Source: Calycina herbarum
Taxonomy: Eukaryota > Ascomycota > Leotiomycetes > Helotiales > Pezizellaceae
NCBI GenBank assembly: GCA_001414485.1
Contig: LLEY01000006.1
Coordinates: 310,001-374,000, forward strand
Reading direction: 5' to 3'
Length of the DNA stretch: 64,000 nt
Under the pieces are notes generated by a model that made no database searches, was not told the origin of the DNA, and saw nothing but the letters and a program-made list of their open reading frames with translations. A program made the position numbers and the translations under genes. Shown here piece by piece: positions 14,198 through 24,601 of this stretch (position 1 is the stretch's first letter; each line of letters begins with the position of its first letter).

Positions 14198-14438
14198 TAT
14201 CAGGACTTATAGCAAATACTAATGAATTGAACTACAGAGGTGTCTATGTATAAGAAGATTCGATTGTCCTTTCTAAGCCAGAGTCCTTGCTAACTTATAT
14301 ACTCAGTTAACTCATTCTAGAGGGTTCTGCCAAGGGTACTCTCGAAGGTTCTGTTACGTCCATGCGTTGCCAAGCGAGGTCACGTGAATGCGTCGCTGGA
14401 GTACTCCAAGACTTATTCCACGGGTGTAACCCTTGACA
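14198..14438 (-). repeat. 5' LTR of the gypsy element
   Basis: 241 bp, same length as the left LTR and better preserved. Starts TATCAGG (from TGTCAGG by a G-to-A change) and ends TTGACA, followed by the CTTTT duplication. Confidence 0.92.
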
Positions 14439-15060
14439 CTTTTAAGGTATTTAATACTTTAGAGAGGGTCTTCTTTCTAGGAGTCTTTTAAGCTTTATTA
14501 CTATTACTCTTAGTAAGCTCGGTAGATAGAAAGGTTCTCTTCTTTTTAGACTTTGCTAACAAGGCTATAGAATCCTCCTTCTTAAAGATTAATATATATT
14601 TAGCCTCCTCTTTAGCTTCTTTTCTCGCTCTCGCCCTCGCCCTCGCCCTCGCTGCCTCTCTCTCCCTCCTTTCTCTTATCTAGTATTCCTCCTCTCTTTC
14701 GGCATCGGCTCTTTCCTCCTCTATATACATCGTATTATCTTCCTCGATCGATCGTTATAATTTGGCGGCTTTAGAGAGGGGGGCAATTAAGGGTATACAA
14801 GAGCCTAGTACTGTTAAAGGGCTCTTACTAGGAAGGCGTGCTTCTGGAGCCTTTAAGCTAGCTCTTACTAAAGCTTCTATATTGATTATAACCTTCCTTG
14901 GTAGTGGTGGTAGTGGTGGCATATCAGTGGTAGGAGAGGGGGCCTGTAACGGCACGAAACGGATACTACTACAAAAGAGGCATATGGAAGTGCGTTCGAT
15001 AGAATGACATATCCGAATACTAGGCTCTGATACGAAGGAAAAGACCAAATTGGTCTTTCC
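14439..15060 (-). pseudogene. Remnant of the coding sequence interrupted by the gypsy element
   Basis: The minus strand has an open stretch from 15048 to 14755 (MVFSFVSEPSIRICHSIERT...). After a few stops comes a highly charged Arg/Glu/Ala/Lys-rich run (RERREREARARARARARKEA at about 14.62-14.69 kb). If the gypsy element and one CTTTT copy are removed, the frame reads through the junction (SKVLNTLKALVVVIKVKTYV) into 8961-8200. This is therefore the disrupted 5' part of a larger protein. The family is not recognised; a gag-like or transposon ORF is likely given the surroundings. A GGCTCTGATACGA segment near 15018 resembles a reverse-complement initiator-Met primer-binding site, but no LTR was found beside it. 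Confidence 0.5.
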
Positions 15061-16353
15061 TCAAGAGAGAGTAAGAGCATCTATATACAAGAGGGCCGGA
15101 CAATAACAAAAGTCCGTACCGATTCGGTTCTGACAGTCCTGAAACTAAAACTGTACCGTAATCCTGTTCCGTGCGCTCGGTATCCACCGTTCCATAACCA
15201 TCTGTACCGTACCATACTCGGCACGTATTCTTGGCTGTTCCGATGGCTCGGCAATTCCATTATTAGCTGGCCATCACAGGGCCTTTTTAGTAGCTTTTTT
15301 AGTAGCTTTTTTAACTTTGGGAGGTGATTTGGGTATCTCTGGCCCAGGGCCTTGTAAGCGTATATTCCTAGGCATATTGGAGTATCAAAGGTATCAAGAA
15401 CAAGGCAATAAGTGGTTATTTAGCTAATATTTCTATAGGGCCTCCTAGGCACGATTACGGTACGTAAAACGCTCGGATTATAAAAAAAGTGGGCAAATTC
15501 AAGCTTAACTCGCAACTGACTGTAGATCTACAAGCCTGGGTTTCTGAGAGCAAATTCTTTTTATTTGCTTCAGAGTGTGAACTTTAACGATAGTATTTAT
15601 TGTGGCGTAGACACTTCTCACCGTATTTGTTCCTCTGCAGCACCCTACCCAGCCACTAACAATAGTAAGAAAGCTAGGCGTTGCTATGAGAACAGTTGCT
15701 GACTTAGGGGAAGTAATGAAACCAGTACTAGTACTATTTAAGTATTATAACTATTAGTTGAATAAAATATGAACTATAGTTATTCTATTCTATAAAAGAA
15801 ATTGCATTAAGGGCCTTCGTAGTTGTGACGTACTATTATGAAAACTACAGGTGTTCTCGGAGTAAAGCTTGTGTTTCTTATAAAATACCCAGAAATATAG
15901 AATGATTAAGTACTAATTAATAATAGAATTATGCTGTTTATGGTTTCACCCTTTTTCGAGGCTGGGAATTAAATTCGGTCCCTTTTTTTAGTCCCCGGTA
16001 TCTGCTGTGGTGTGATCAAGCCACAGCCATGCAGGGCAATTTGTACCCGTCGCCGCTTATTGGCACGAACTCGATTGGTGGAAAGGAAACGGTGTCCACC
16101 CAAGACTGGACCTAAGCGGCTAGGTCTGAGTTGCATGCATATGCACTGGTTTTATAAGCCCTATGCAAGGCAATTTCTTGTGCTCCAATCGAAAAGCTGC
16201 ACCATTTTCATTGCCCTCTAGAAATCAACGTACTTTCAGGGCCCATATAATTTATGAGATCTGTTTAAATGCCTTGGGGTAGATCTCATCTTATTAGTAT
16301 TTTCTTTCAATCTTAGGGCACCTACGCTCTCTGTCACGAGAAGAATCAAGAAG
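15061..16353. other. Transition from AT-rich repeat DNA to genic DNA
   Basis: Base composition becomes balanced here. Only short unconvincing ORFs are seen. The last 100 bases are the presumed promoter and leader of the Clr5-TPR gene. Confidence 0.5.
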
Positions 16354-18634
16354 ATGTCCTACCCTCTTCCGGCAGCCTTATCACTCAACCCGCGGTCTCC
16401 ACCTTTCACCCCACTACACAGCTGTAGCGAGGAATCACTCAAATATGAACCGACCTGCAGAGACTCTCACTCTTTGCGACAGCCTTCTAAGCAAGAATGG
16501 AAAGAATGGAAAGCAGATATCCGCAATTGGTATCTTGTGGAGAAGAAAACCCAGAGGGAATTGTCAAAACTTCTATACGATAAGCACGGTTTCCGCCCCA
16601 CGTAGGTTATCCTTTCAAATTAAATCAAGACACATTGTAACAAGAGGTTTTAGTGGAAAACAACTGACGAAAAGACTTGACGACTGGGAATTCAAGAAAA
16701 ATAAGGCCCGAAGGCGAAGTGATTTAATCGAGAAGCACACTATCTTTGCACAGCAGCGAGAACATTTTAACACCCAAAGAATTTCAAGCGGCGGAGAGAG
16801 TAGACTGTTCCAACAAACTGAGTTTACTCAATTCGTTGAAGGAGTTGCGAAAGGAAACGACTGGATGCAAGGTATACATTCCCGAGCTGGAACCTAGAGA
16901 GTTGTAACTAATGAACTAATGGTAAAAGGAACGACTTCAAATACAAATACATTTGCAACTTTTAACACTCCGATATTGGGACAACCTTGTACAGACAATT
17001 CGGGGCTTGCAAAAAATGGCTTTGACGAGAGAACAATCACGAATCACTCACAAGCAAGCTGGAAAGATGGGCTACTTAACTGCCACTCTTGGGATTCCAT
17101 CCTTGCGAAACTTGCCCGCCAGTTCGCAGATATGAATGTCATCTTCTCAGTCGAGATGTTGCACACCCAGAAGAACGAAGACGTTCCAGTCACAAATCCA
17201 CCACAAATTTACTTAGCATCAGATGACATAAAGAAACTCACCGATTCGAAAATACAATCATCACAGCGAGTGCTCTCTCATCATCACACGAGTTCCAATC
17301 TACCACTCAACGACTGCCCCCACCAGTCGGGAAATGAAAGTTTTCTCAAGTTTCCTGACATGGACGTCGATTTTCCTTCTTCGAGATTGATTTCGAGCCT
17401 TTCCATGGAGCTTTACCCATTTCCGGCCTCATCCGTCCCCAAACCTTGTTCGAGAACCACACCCACGGTAAATGTCATTCGAATGGTCTTATCGGATCAA
17501 TTCGACAAATATGAGAGGCTAAGGCTCACTGTGCCTAACAAACATCCAGCTATGATTCGAATAATGGCGGAACTCAGGCGCAACTATATGGAACTAGAGA
17601 AATGGTACGAGGCCGAATTATGGCTCCGACGTGAATTTTCTGCAAGACAGCTTTCCGGCGAATCTGTCTTCTCTTCCGAATACTTGTCTGCCCAGCTCAA
17701 TCTCATAAATGTGGTAATGGCACAAGGGCGATATGAGGAATCAAGAGCGTTACATTCAGTAATTCATCAGTCAATTTTGGATACCAAGGATACGAGGCCA
17801 GATACTTCCCTATTCGAAGATTCACTCGAAACTATCGCCTGGCTATTAAGGGATCAAGGTTATATCAAAGATTCGGGAAAATACTTCCTCGACCTGCTGC
17901 AAGTCCGGTTGAACTACCTAGGCCCACGCCATACAAAGACTATACATGCGATGCGGCAAATTGGATGTAATTTTCGGCTACAGAAGAGATACCAAGAGAG
18001 CGAGAAGCTTACTACGATCACGGTACAACTTCTCAAGGAGGTTTCAAGCATATCCAGGAAGCATTTACTCAACGCGACAAGTGAATTATCCAATATCAGA
18101 TTTGCTCAAGGACATTTAGAAGAAAGTGCGGCACTAGATCGAGAGTTGATTACGAATTCGGAAACGCTGCTTGGCGAGGAGCACCCAGACACGTTGATGT
18201 GTATGTTGAACCTCGCAGCATCACTGACAAACGAGACCCGACTAGAAGAAAGCGAAGAATTGGTTCGAAGAACACTCACAAGGCGTGTCAAAACCCTGGG
18301 TGAAGAGAATCTCAATACATTGGAGTCTATGAAAGCTCTTGGTCATATACTCCGAGATAAGGGATGTTACGAAGAAGCTTCTGAATGGTTTGAAAAATCA
18401 TTCCGTGGGAGGCTAGCCTATCTGGGTTCGTATCATATGAGAACAATTTGGGTATGCGATAGCCTAGCCGAATGCTATAGAGCATATGGTCGACCTGACA
18501 AAGCACTGCTGTTATTAGAAAGATTCATCGAGGATATTGAGCAGGAAGTTTCTCACAGAGGCAAGGAGGGATTTGGAGATGAGATGCGATCTGAAATACT
18601 ACCATGGATCGACCATTTCAAAAAAAATTGTTGA
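16354..18634 (+). CDS. Clr5-domain protein with tetratricopeptide repeats
   Basis: Three exons: 16354-16601, 16654-16871 and 16929-18634; both introns (52 and 57 nt) have GT...AG ends and keep frame, giving 723 residues. Splicing joins KDKHGFRPT-type sequence to GKQLTKRLDDWEFKKN. Residues of about 45-105 thus form a Clr5 domain (WKADIRNWYLVEKKTQRELS through DDWEFKKN), a fungal helix-turn-helix-like module often at the N-terminus of TPR or other repeat proteins. The middle is Ser/Asn-rich. From about residue 370 to the end there are kinesin-light-chain-like TPRs (for example LNLAASLTNETRLEESEELV and GHILRDKGCYEEASEWFEKS). The likely role is nuclear or regulatory protein-protein contacts; no specific function is known. 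It is the first gene next to the RIP-degraded repeat block. Confidence 0.85.
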
Positions 18635-18689
18635 ATAGTAGCGCATGAGAATGATGTACGGTCGCTTCCTTGCTGCTCATCTGCCCACT

Positions 18690-19881
18690 TCATCTGAATA
18701 TGTCGATTGAACATCTGTTGATCATGGTTAGAAGTCCAATCCAAGCAGTACCTCGCATGTGACCCTTCATCTGTGTTTCCATAAGAGCGCATCGCTCAAT
18801 GGCTGCACCAATACCCCCCTTCATCTTCTTGTCGTCCTTGTCAAAGTCATAATCAACAATACCTAGAAGCTGCGCATTAAAAAACTCTCGGGTAGACTCA
18901 ATGTCGTCGAATTGGGGTACCTTCTTGGTAACACCGATCCACTACAGCATATTAACACCCCAAGTCTTCCATTCAAAGTACAAGCTTGGGAGGGAAAAAG
19001 AGAAAGTTTGCTTACAGCGAAAAAAGGGCATGGGCCCATCTTTAGATCGCCAGGGGCGTTCCAGGCAGCCGCTGCAGCTTGAAAAGCTTTGTCATTCTCC
19101 CACTGCCTCGAGGATTAGCATGCAAGGATGGAGTCATCTTCTGACAATTAATGATACTTACGTTTCGACCTCTGATGTTCTTAGGACCAATTTGACAAAT
19201 ATCACCAGGAGTTGGGTTGGCGACCATAGTGAAAATGATATCGTCAATGAATGGGCGTGGCTCTCCATGGACCTTGACTTGCTGGAAGACCTCGACACCG
19301 ATAGAAACTAGAGACAGGGTATCAGATATCGGAACAAGTGAAAAAGAAGGTGAAGTGAATTAGCAATAATACTCGAGCATTGATCAGATTGAACATTGAA
19401 TGAGAAGGCAGTAGAATTGAGGTATTGAAGGTGAGTGGGTGGAAACGAGATTCAGTACCGTCATTCATGAGGGTGCTGTGCAATCCTTGATCAGGGCAGG
19501 CCTTAGCCAATACCTTCCAACCATCAAGCCAAGTATTTTCCCTGGCGACTTCACGAGCAAGTGAAGCCTAGGTCTAGTTAGTACGTGATCCAAGAGAACG
19601 GATCATCAGAACAAAAAGTGAAAGTTGGGCGAAGGAAAAAAACTTACCAACGCAGCATTCTTTCCAGCAATAGAAAACCAGCTGACATTGACCTCAACGC
19701 CAACGTATTCTTCGATTATTGAAGCTAAGGCGACATCGGGGCTGATTTGGGTTTTAGCATCGTAAATAGCGCGAGTAGCAGCATCAATACCGACACAGAA
19801 TTCTGCTTCAACTGGATGTTGAGCAAAATCAAGCAGTAGGTAGCGAGAAACCGACTCATGGCTGAGGAATTGAGAACCCAT
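18690..19881 (-). CDS. Unrecognised five-exon protein, 275 aa
   Basis: Exons on the minus strand: 19648-19881, 19459-19567, 19162-19307, 19016-19102 and 18690-18941. All four introns have GT...AG ends (GTAAGT, GTACTG, GTAAGT, GTAAGC donors) and all phases agree, so the model is strong although the family is not recognised. The protein starts MGSQFLSHESVSRYLLLDFA. Its middle contains VHGEPRPFIDDIIFTMVANP and then WENDKAFQAAAAAWNAPGDL; the last exon contains IGVTKKVPQFDDIESTREFF. It has no signal peptide or membrane segment and is probably a soluble cytosolic protein. Its neighbours on the right are an EXPERA-domain protein and an adenylating enzyme, a combination seen in metabolite gene groups, but no reaction can be assigned. 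Confidence 0.7.
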
Positions 19882-21304
19882 AACGACCGGGCCGACGAGT
19901 TAGAGAAGATGAGGGGGCAAAGAATATATTGTAAGAGGGGCTTGGATCGAGTTTTCTCACTGGGAGCTCAAATTAACTCTGCACTTGTGTGTGAGATGGA
20001 GTTGTTTTTCTCAAGTCTCCTTTGCTATAAACTGGTTTTAAGTACTCAGGAAAGTCGGTCTCCACATCTGCTAGCGTACTGCCACGTTCGCAGTACCTTC
20101 CTTGTAATAGGGTCGGTATGATTGATCTATAGCCGAAAATCTGGCCTCCCACCCCTATCTAAAGGTAAACAACAAGCGATATCAGCTATGAATTTACCTT
20201 GGTACTTCACTCACTCTCAACGTTGAGTGAAATAAGTCTCTCAGAGCCAATCAAATCCGCGCGTTCAAAGTACCAGGTGAAAGATAAGTGTACATAAAAA
20301 GTGAATAGAACGCAATCAACGTACCAAAGATTTGTTAATGTCTTCCTTTGTTACAAATAATGCTTGCAACACTCTTTCTTTTAGTTTAAATTGAATTAGG
20401 TGTCTCCTCTTTCAATGTTAAAAAACAAGTACCAGAGGACTCAAATTCAGCTTCATAGGACGAACATGTTTGTAGACAATCTTAATACAAGAGTTTAGGG
20501 GCGATAACTAAATTGCCAAAGTTATCCACGGCAGCTATGATGAAAATCCTTCAGGTGGGAAGGAAAAGGTCAACTGGAAGCGAGTTTCTAATCTTCTTCG
20601 CTCTCAGAAATCCGAAAAAGCCCAACCCCTGTAAATGACTGGCTCTGGACGCAGAGAGAAGGCACGGAAGTGGGAAGATAAGTATTTCAAAACTTTACTG
20701 CTAACTTTCAAAGACCATGAGAGCTACTCCATGGACAAATCGCGAAGAGGTGGCAAAGTACCAATGATAAGTAGCTCGCAGTGGATATCGAAAGTGGCGG
20801 TAAATAAAAACTCATTGTTCTAACTTCAATTACTAAATACTTCGGGCCAATTGAACTTGGTTGTTCTAAAATACCTTGGTCAATATTTTAAATTGTTCCA
20901 AAAGTGTAGAATAATCAATTTGAATCGCCCTAACAAGCTTGAACAAAGAGAGAGCTAGGTAGGCAAGGCAAGTGCAAATATGATTGTATTTACTGCCCCT
21001 TTCAATGTCCATCGCGAGAGTAGCTACCCCAAAACCCTCGTGAAAGAACATCCAAACACTGAATTTTGTGGATTCCCAGAAAAACGGGAATAGAACGATA
21101 GAAGAAATTCAATAGCAAACGAGTCAAAATGTAGACTGAGTATGAGGAAGGTATTATTTGAGGCACTGCAACAACAAGCACCGAGAAGGTCTTATTTGTA
21201 CATGATCATACAACAAAAATTGAACAGAATGGGAAGGGATAGCCCCCAAGAGGAAAAAAAAGATGTAGATGTGGTGAATTCAGTCCGGCGTTTGGAAACC
21301 AAAT
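19882..21304. other. Intergenic, 1.4 kb
   Basis: Only short ORFs without family features. It holds the promoter of the minus-strand gene ending at 19881 and the 3' flank of the EXPERA gene. No repeat or RNA gene was recognised. Confidence 0.5.
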
Positions 21305-22170
21305 TTATTGCGTCTTTTTCGTAGGAGCAGCAGCAATTTGGCGGTTGATCATGGTATTTAGGCGAAGGTAACAATCAAACATCATGAAGGCAGCTGAATG
21401 GAGATCAGCCTGGATTCGGATTGAAGAACAAATGAATTGATGGGGAGGAGAACAAACATAACGCAAGATACGGGCCATAAAGTGTTGTCAAGCTGATCTT
21501 TTGATCAAAAGTAAGGGGCCAGTATGAATACCTGCAACAAATTAGTACATGTTTTTCTTGCTGATTCAGAAGTCGGGAGCTGTGAGTAAGGATAAGACTT
21601 GCTCCCAACTGCTAAAGGTAGGAGTTCAAAAAGGAGAACAGAGGGAAAGATTGCTTACTCGACCATGCAAGTGAGAGTTGTGAGAAACACTTTGACAGCG
21701 AAGGGGAGTAGAACTAGCGGCGCCTTTGGTGAATCTTGTAGAACTTAGTGATCAACTCCAGTCGAAAGGAGAGGTACTCACTGCGATAAAGACCACCCAA
21801 GCCCCAAATCATAACGGGAACTTGGAAGAGGAGCTCGATCCATAAGAAGAGTTTGAAGAACGGTGGCGTTTGGACGTAGAACTGATCTTGATAGGTATTG
21901 ATGTAGAAATCCTTCACTGATGTCAAAACATCAGGAACGAGGTGAGGAGGATAAATTGCTTGGAGATCCATCACTAAGCACGTGACATGTCAGCATCCCA
22001 CATTTCTATCGCGTTTGCATCGTTAATTTGGCGATAATGTCCTATATAAGTACTACTAGAACTTCAAAGGAACGGAGCTGCTCACCGAAAGCTATCGGAA
22101 TACCGATACTAAAATGCACCATGTACGCTAGATCACGTTTTCGCGAGAAGATCGAAGTTGAGGTCGCCAT
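21305..22170 (-). CDS. EXPERA-domain membrane protein (TMEM97/EMA19-like)
   Basis: Five exons: 22086-22170, 21782-21973, 21659-21734, 21458-21531 and 21305-21393, giving 171 residues in consistent phase. The start at 22170 gives MATSTSIFSRKRDLAYMVHF, which fits the family. An in-frame ATG at 22257 would add 29 residues. The protein carries the EXPERA hallmarks: MDLQAIYPPHLVPDVLTSV, then an acidic FLWIELLFQVPVMIWGLGGL helix, APLVLLPFAVKVFLTTLTCM and TTLYGPYL. Four membrane helices are expected. The family includes sterol isomerase EBP and the sigma-2 receptor TMEM97 and acts in the ER. The C-terminus is KKTQ, a fit to the KKxx dilysine ER-retrieval signal. The last intron uses a GTTTGT donor and is the least certain. 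It is divergent from the adenylating enzyme gene, 587 bp apart. Confidence 0.85.
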
Positions 22171-22757
22171 GGCAATGGGAACTTGCTGTTCAACGGATGC
22201 TTGAGAAGTTGTGGAGATTTTCTTTAGATATTGACTGGAGGGTTCTCTTTTAGTCAAGAGAGTTGCGTTGACAGAAGTAAGGTGTTGGAGGTTGGGAAAT
22301 TATCTTCCCCATAAATAACCTTAATTTACACCTCAGGTATTAGGCATCGACAAAATTTCGCGACAACTAACATCGTGCAACCAACTGGAATGAACTTGAA
22401 GTTCTCGACCCCCTAATAGTCTTTCATGTGTTTGCTTATGTTGGTTGGATTCTCAGCACGACTGTGCCAATCAAGACACCAATATCGAGGCAACGCAAGC
22501 ACAGCATGCAGGCAGTGAGCTTTGCGACAAGCGAGACAGGGGCCTGTATACGTTTGTCGACCGTGAGAATGAGATTGGACAAGCACGTCTTGATACTTAT
22601 GGGGTACTGTTAATTAGCCAAATTCGATGGTCGACGGAAAAACCGGCAGATATGGAACCCTCTAAAGGTAAGCCCTAGTGCCATGGTCGGTCGCCATGAT
22701 GGATTTAAGAGGTGGGGTGCCCCTCATATTACAAGTCGGTTTTCCAGACTCGCAAAT
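22171..22757. promoter_or_regulatory. Shared divergent promoter region
   Basis: 587 bases between the divergent starts of the EXPERA gene and the adenylating enzyme gene, so the two may be co-regulated. No specific operator was identified. An in-frame ATG at 22683 could extend the adenylating enzyme by 25 residues. Confidence 0.4.
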
Positions 22758-24579
22758 ATGGGCGATTCCAGCATTTTGACAGTCGAAGTGACCACCCCGT
22801 TCCCAATTTTGGTCGACCAGAGGGCATCCGATACACCGGACCGACCTTTTGCAATCGTCCCCAAAACGGCTAACATCGACGATGGGTATCGAGAGTATAA
22901 ATATAGCGAGCTTTCGCAGGCGGTCAACAAAATGTCTTGGTGGTTAGATCAGGAACTGGGAAAGTCAGTCAATTTGGAGACTATTGCCTACATGGGGCCT
23001 CCTGATTTAAGATACTCCTTTCTTTATCTTGGAGCCCTAAAGACGCGACGTAATGTGAGTGCATCATGATAGTGTCAACCATGAAATTTCCTGACAAACT
23101 TTAGCTTTTGCTTCCCTTGAATCAAAATTCGAGAGCTGGACATCTGAATGTCCTTGGTGCAACTGATTGCAAAACATTACTTGCTTCCAAAGACCAACTG
23201 GAAGCCTGGAACGCCCTTCGTCCTGAGATTGATTCGTTCAAAGTACTTGTCATTCCCGAACTAGAATACTTCTTGAAAGTCGAAGAGACCAAAACTTACC
23301 CTTTCAATCTGAGCTGGGAGGATATAAAAGATGATGTAATGCTTATACTTCATACGTCGGGTTCTACAGGTACTTTCTGCTCAGCTGCTGAGGAGCTGAA
23401 GACAAATCTAACACAGTTAGGACTACCCAAACCGATCGAATACACAAATCACATGCTCGTAATTTATGCCACCGGGGACGTCGCAAATGTCTGGGGAGGC
23501 CTCAAAACATTGGTGCCGCTGCCGCCTTCGTAAGTGGAAATTCTCGGGCAATTCATTTCCCAGTCTAGTCGTTTCGGGGGTCAGAAACTATTCTTCATCA
23601 CTCCCGAGACATGTTTGGCAACTCTTCAATCTTTTTCAAAAAAGTAAACTAACTTTAATATTCTGGGACTAGGTGGGGTTTGGGTATAGCATTCCATCTC
23701 ATCCTTCCCTTGCAATATGGAACAATTCCAATTCCTCTCCCACTCGATGCGCCTCAACCAATGACCGGAGATTACATGCATAAAGTACACACCTCCGTAG
23801 AAGCTGAAGCCGGTGTTTATATACCATATGTCTTGGAACAACTGTCGAAAAAAGCCGAGTACGTCGATCGCATGAAAAACATGAAATATATTGGGTTTGG
23901 TGGTGCTCCCCTTCCTCGTGAGGTTGGCGATATATTTGCCAAGTCCACTCATATCCAACCTTTAATGGGATCCACGGAAGTCGGTTCCTATGGATTGAAA
24001 AAGGGCGATCCCATAGATTGGATGTACTACAAGTTCGATCCTTCTACTGGATTTCAATTCCATCCCTTTCAGGATGACCTGTTTGAGAGTGTGATTGTGA
24101 AGCACAAAGACCCTGAGCGGGCCAAGGAGCAGATGGTCTTTTATGTTTTTCCCGATATTGAGGTATTTCATACGAAGGATATTTGGAGGGAGCACGAAAC
24201 GAAGCAAGGTTTGTGGCTTTATGCAGGAAGGGCCGATGATTTCGTCAAGTTGAGTTCAATGACAAAATTCAACGCGACCCATGTTGAAGGATTGCTACTG
24301 AAGGATTCGAGAATCACCGGTGCTATTATGGGGGGCGATGCGAAACCGAAGCCATTTTTGCTACTTGAATTGGCAGATAATTCAGCAGAGGAGACGGTTG
24401 ATAGTTTATGGCCAACGATTGAGGCAGCAAACAGCGAGTTGCCACCTGAAATTCAACTCCGGAAGAATATGGTTCTGCTCACAAGAGATGGAAAACGAAT
24501 GACCCATGGATTCAAAGGGCTTCCAAAACGCAGGGAAACACTTGAGAATTTTGCAAAAGAGATTGAAGATATGTATTAG
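22758..24579 (+). CDS. Stand-alone adenylation-domain (NRPS-like / AMP-binding) enzyme
   Basis: ANL-superfamily acyl/aminoacyl-adenylating enzyme of about 550 residues. Well-supported exons are 22758-23054, 23105-23369 and 23421-23529. The first two introns are 50 and 51 nt. The second splice restores the core P-loop motif ILHTSGSTG-LPKPIEYTNH. The final exon begins near 23673 or 23690 and runs to 24579; it contains YIGFGGAPLPREVGD, the MGSTEVGSYG motif and LWLYAGRADDFVKLSS. The stretch 23530-23690 is unclear: keeping frame would require introns of only 39 and 29 nt, so the gene may use another splice there or be damaged. The protein stops at FAKEIEDMY, exactly where a carrier domain would begin in NRPS-like reductases, so the carrier and reductase parts are missing. 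The usual C-terminal Lys motif is atypical (DGKRMTHGFKG). It ends 22 bp from a convergent gene. Confidence 0.7.
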
Positions 24580-24601
24580 AAGTTGCAGTTTAGTTTATCT
24601 T

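Larger units (their letters stand above)
8967..14438 (-). mobile_element. Complete Ty3/gypsy LTR retrotransposon, 5472 bp, RIP-inactivated
   Basis: Two 241-bp direct repeats (8967-9207, 14198-14438) with TGTCA...TGACA-type ends are flanked by a 5-bp target duplication CTTTT (8962-8966 and 14439-14443). Coding signals run on the minus strand. A CCHC knuckle decayed to RCLRYGATSYFV lies near 13.03 kb (gag). Reverse transcriptase reads FVLVYVNDVLVF near 11.64-11.69 kb. Integrase-like sequence lies at about 9.6-10.5 kb. A purine-rich tract abuts the left LTR at 9208-9225 (minus-strand GAGTAGGAAGAGGGG). The primer-binding site next to the right LTR reads TAGATTCGATTC, plausibly from TGG. Stop codons break all frames. 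Confidence 0.92.

Noticed and set aside
15010..15060. GGCTCTGATACGA resembling a reverse-complement tRNA-Met primer-binding site
   Set aside because: No LTR ends, polypurine tract or duplicated repeat could be found beside it, so a second complete retroelement was not called.
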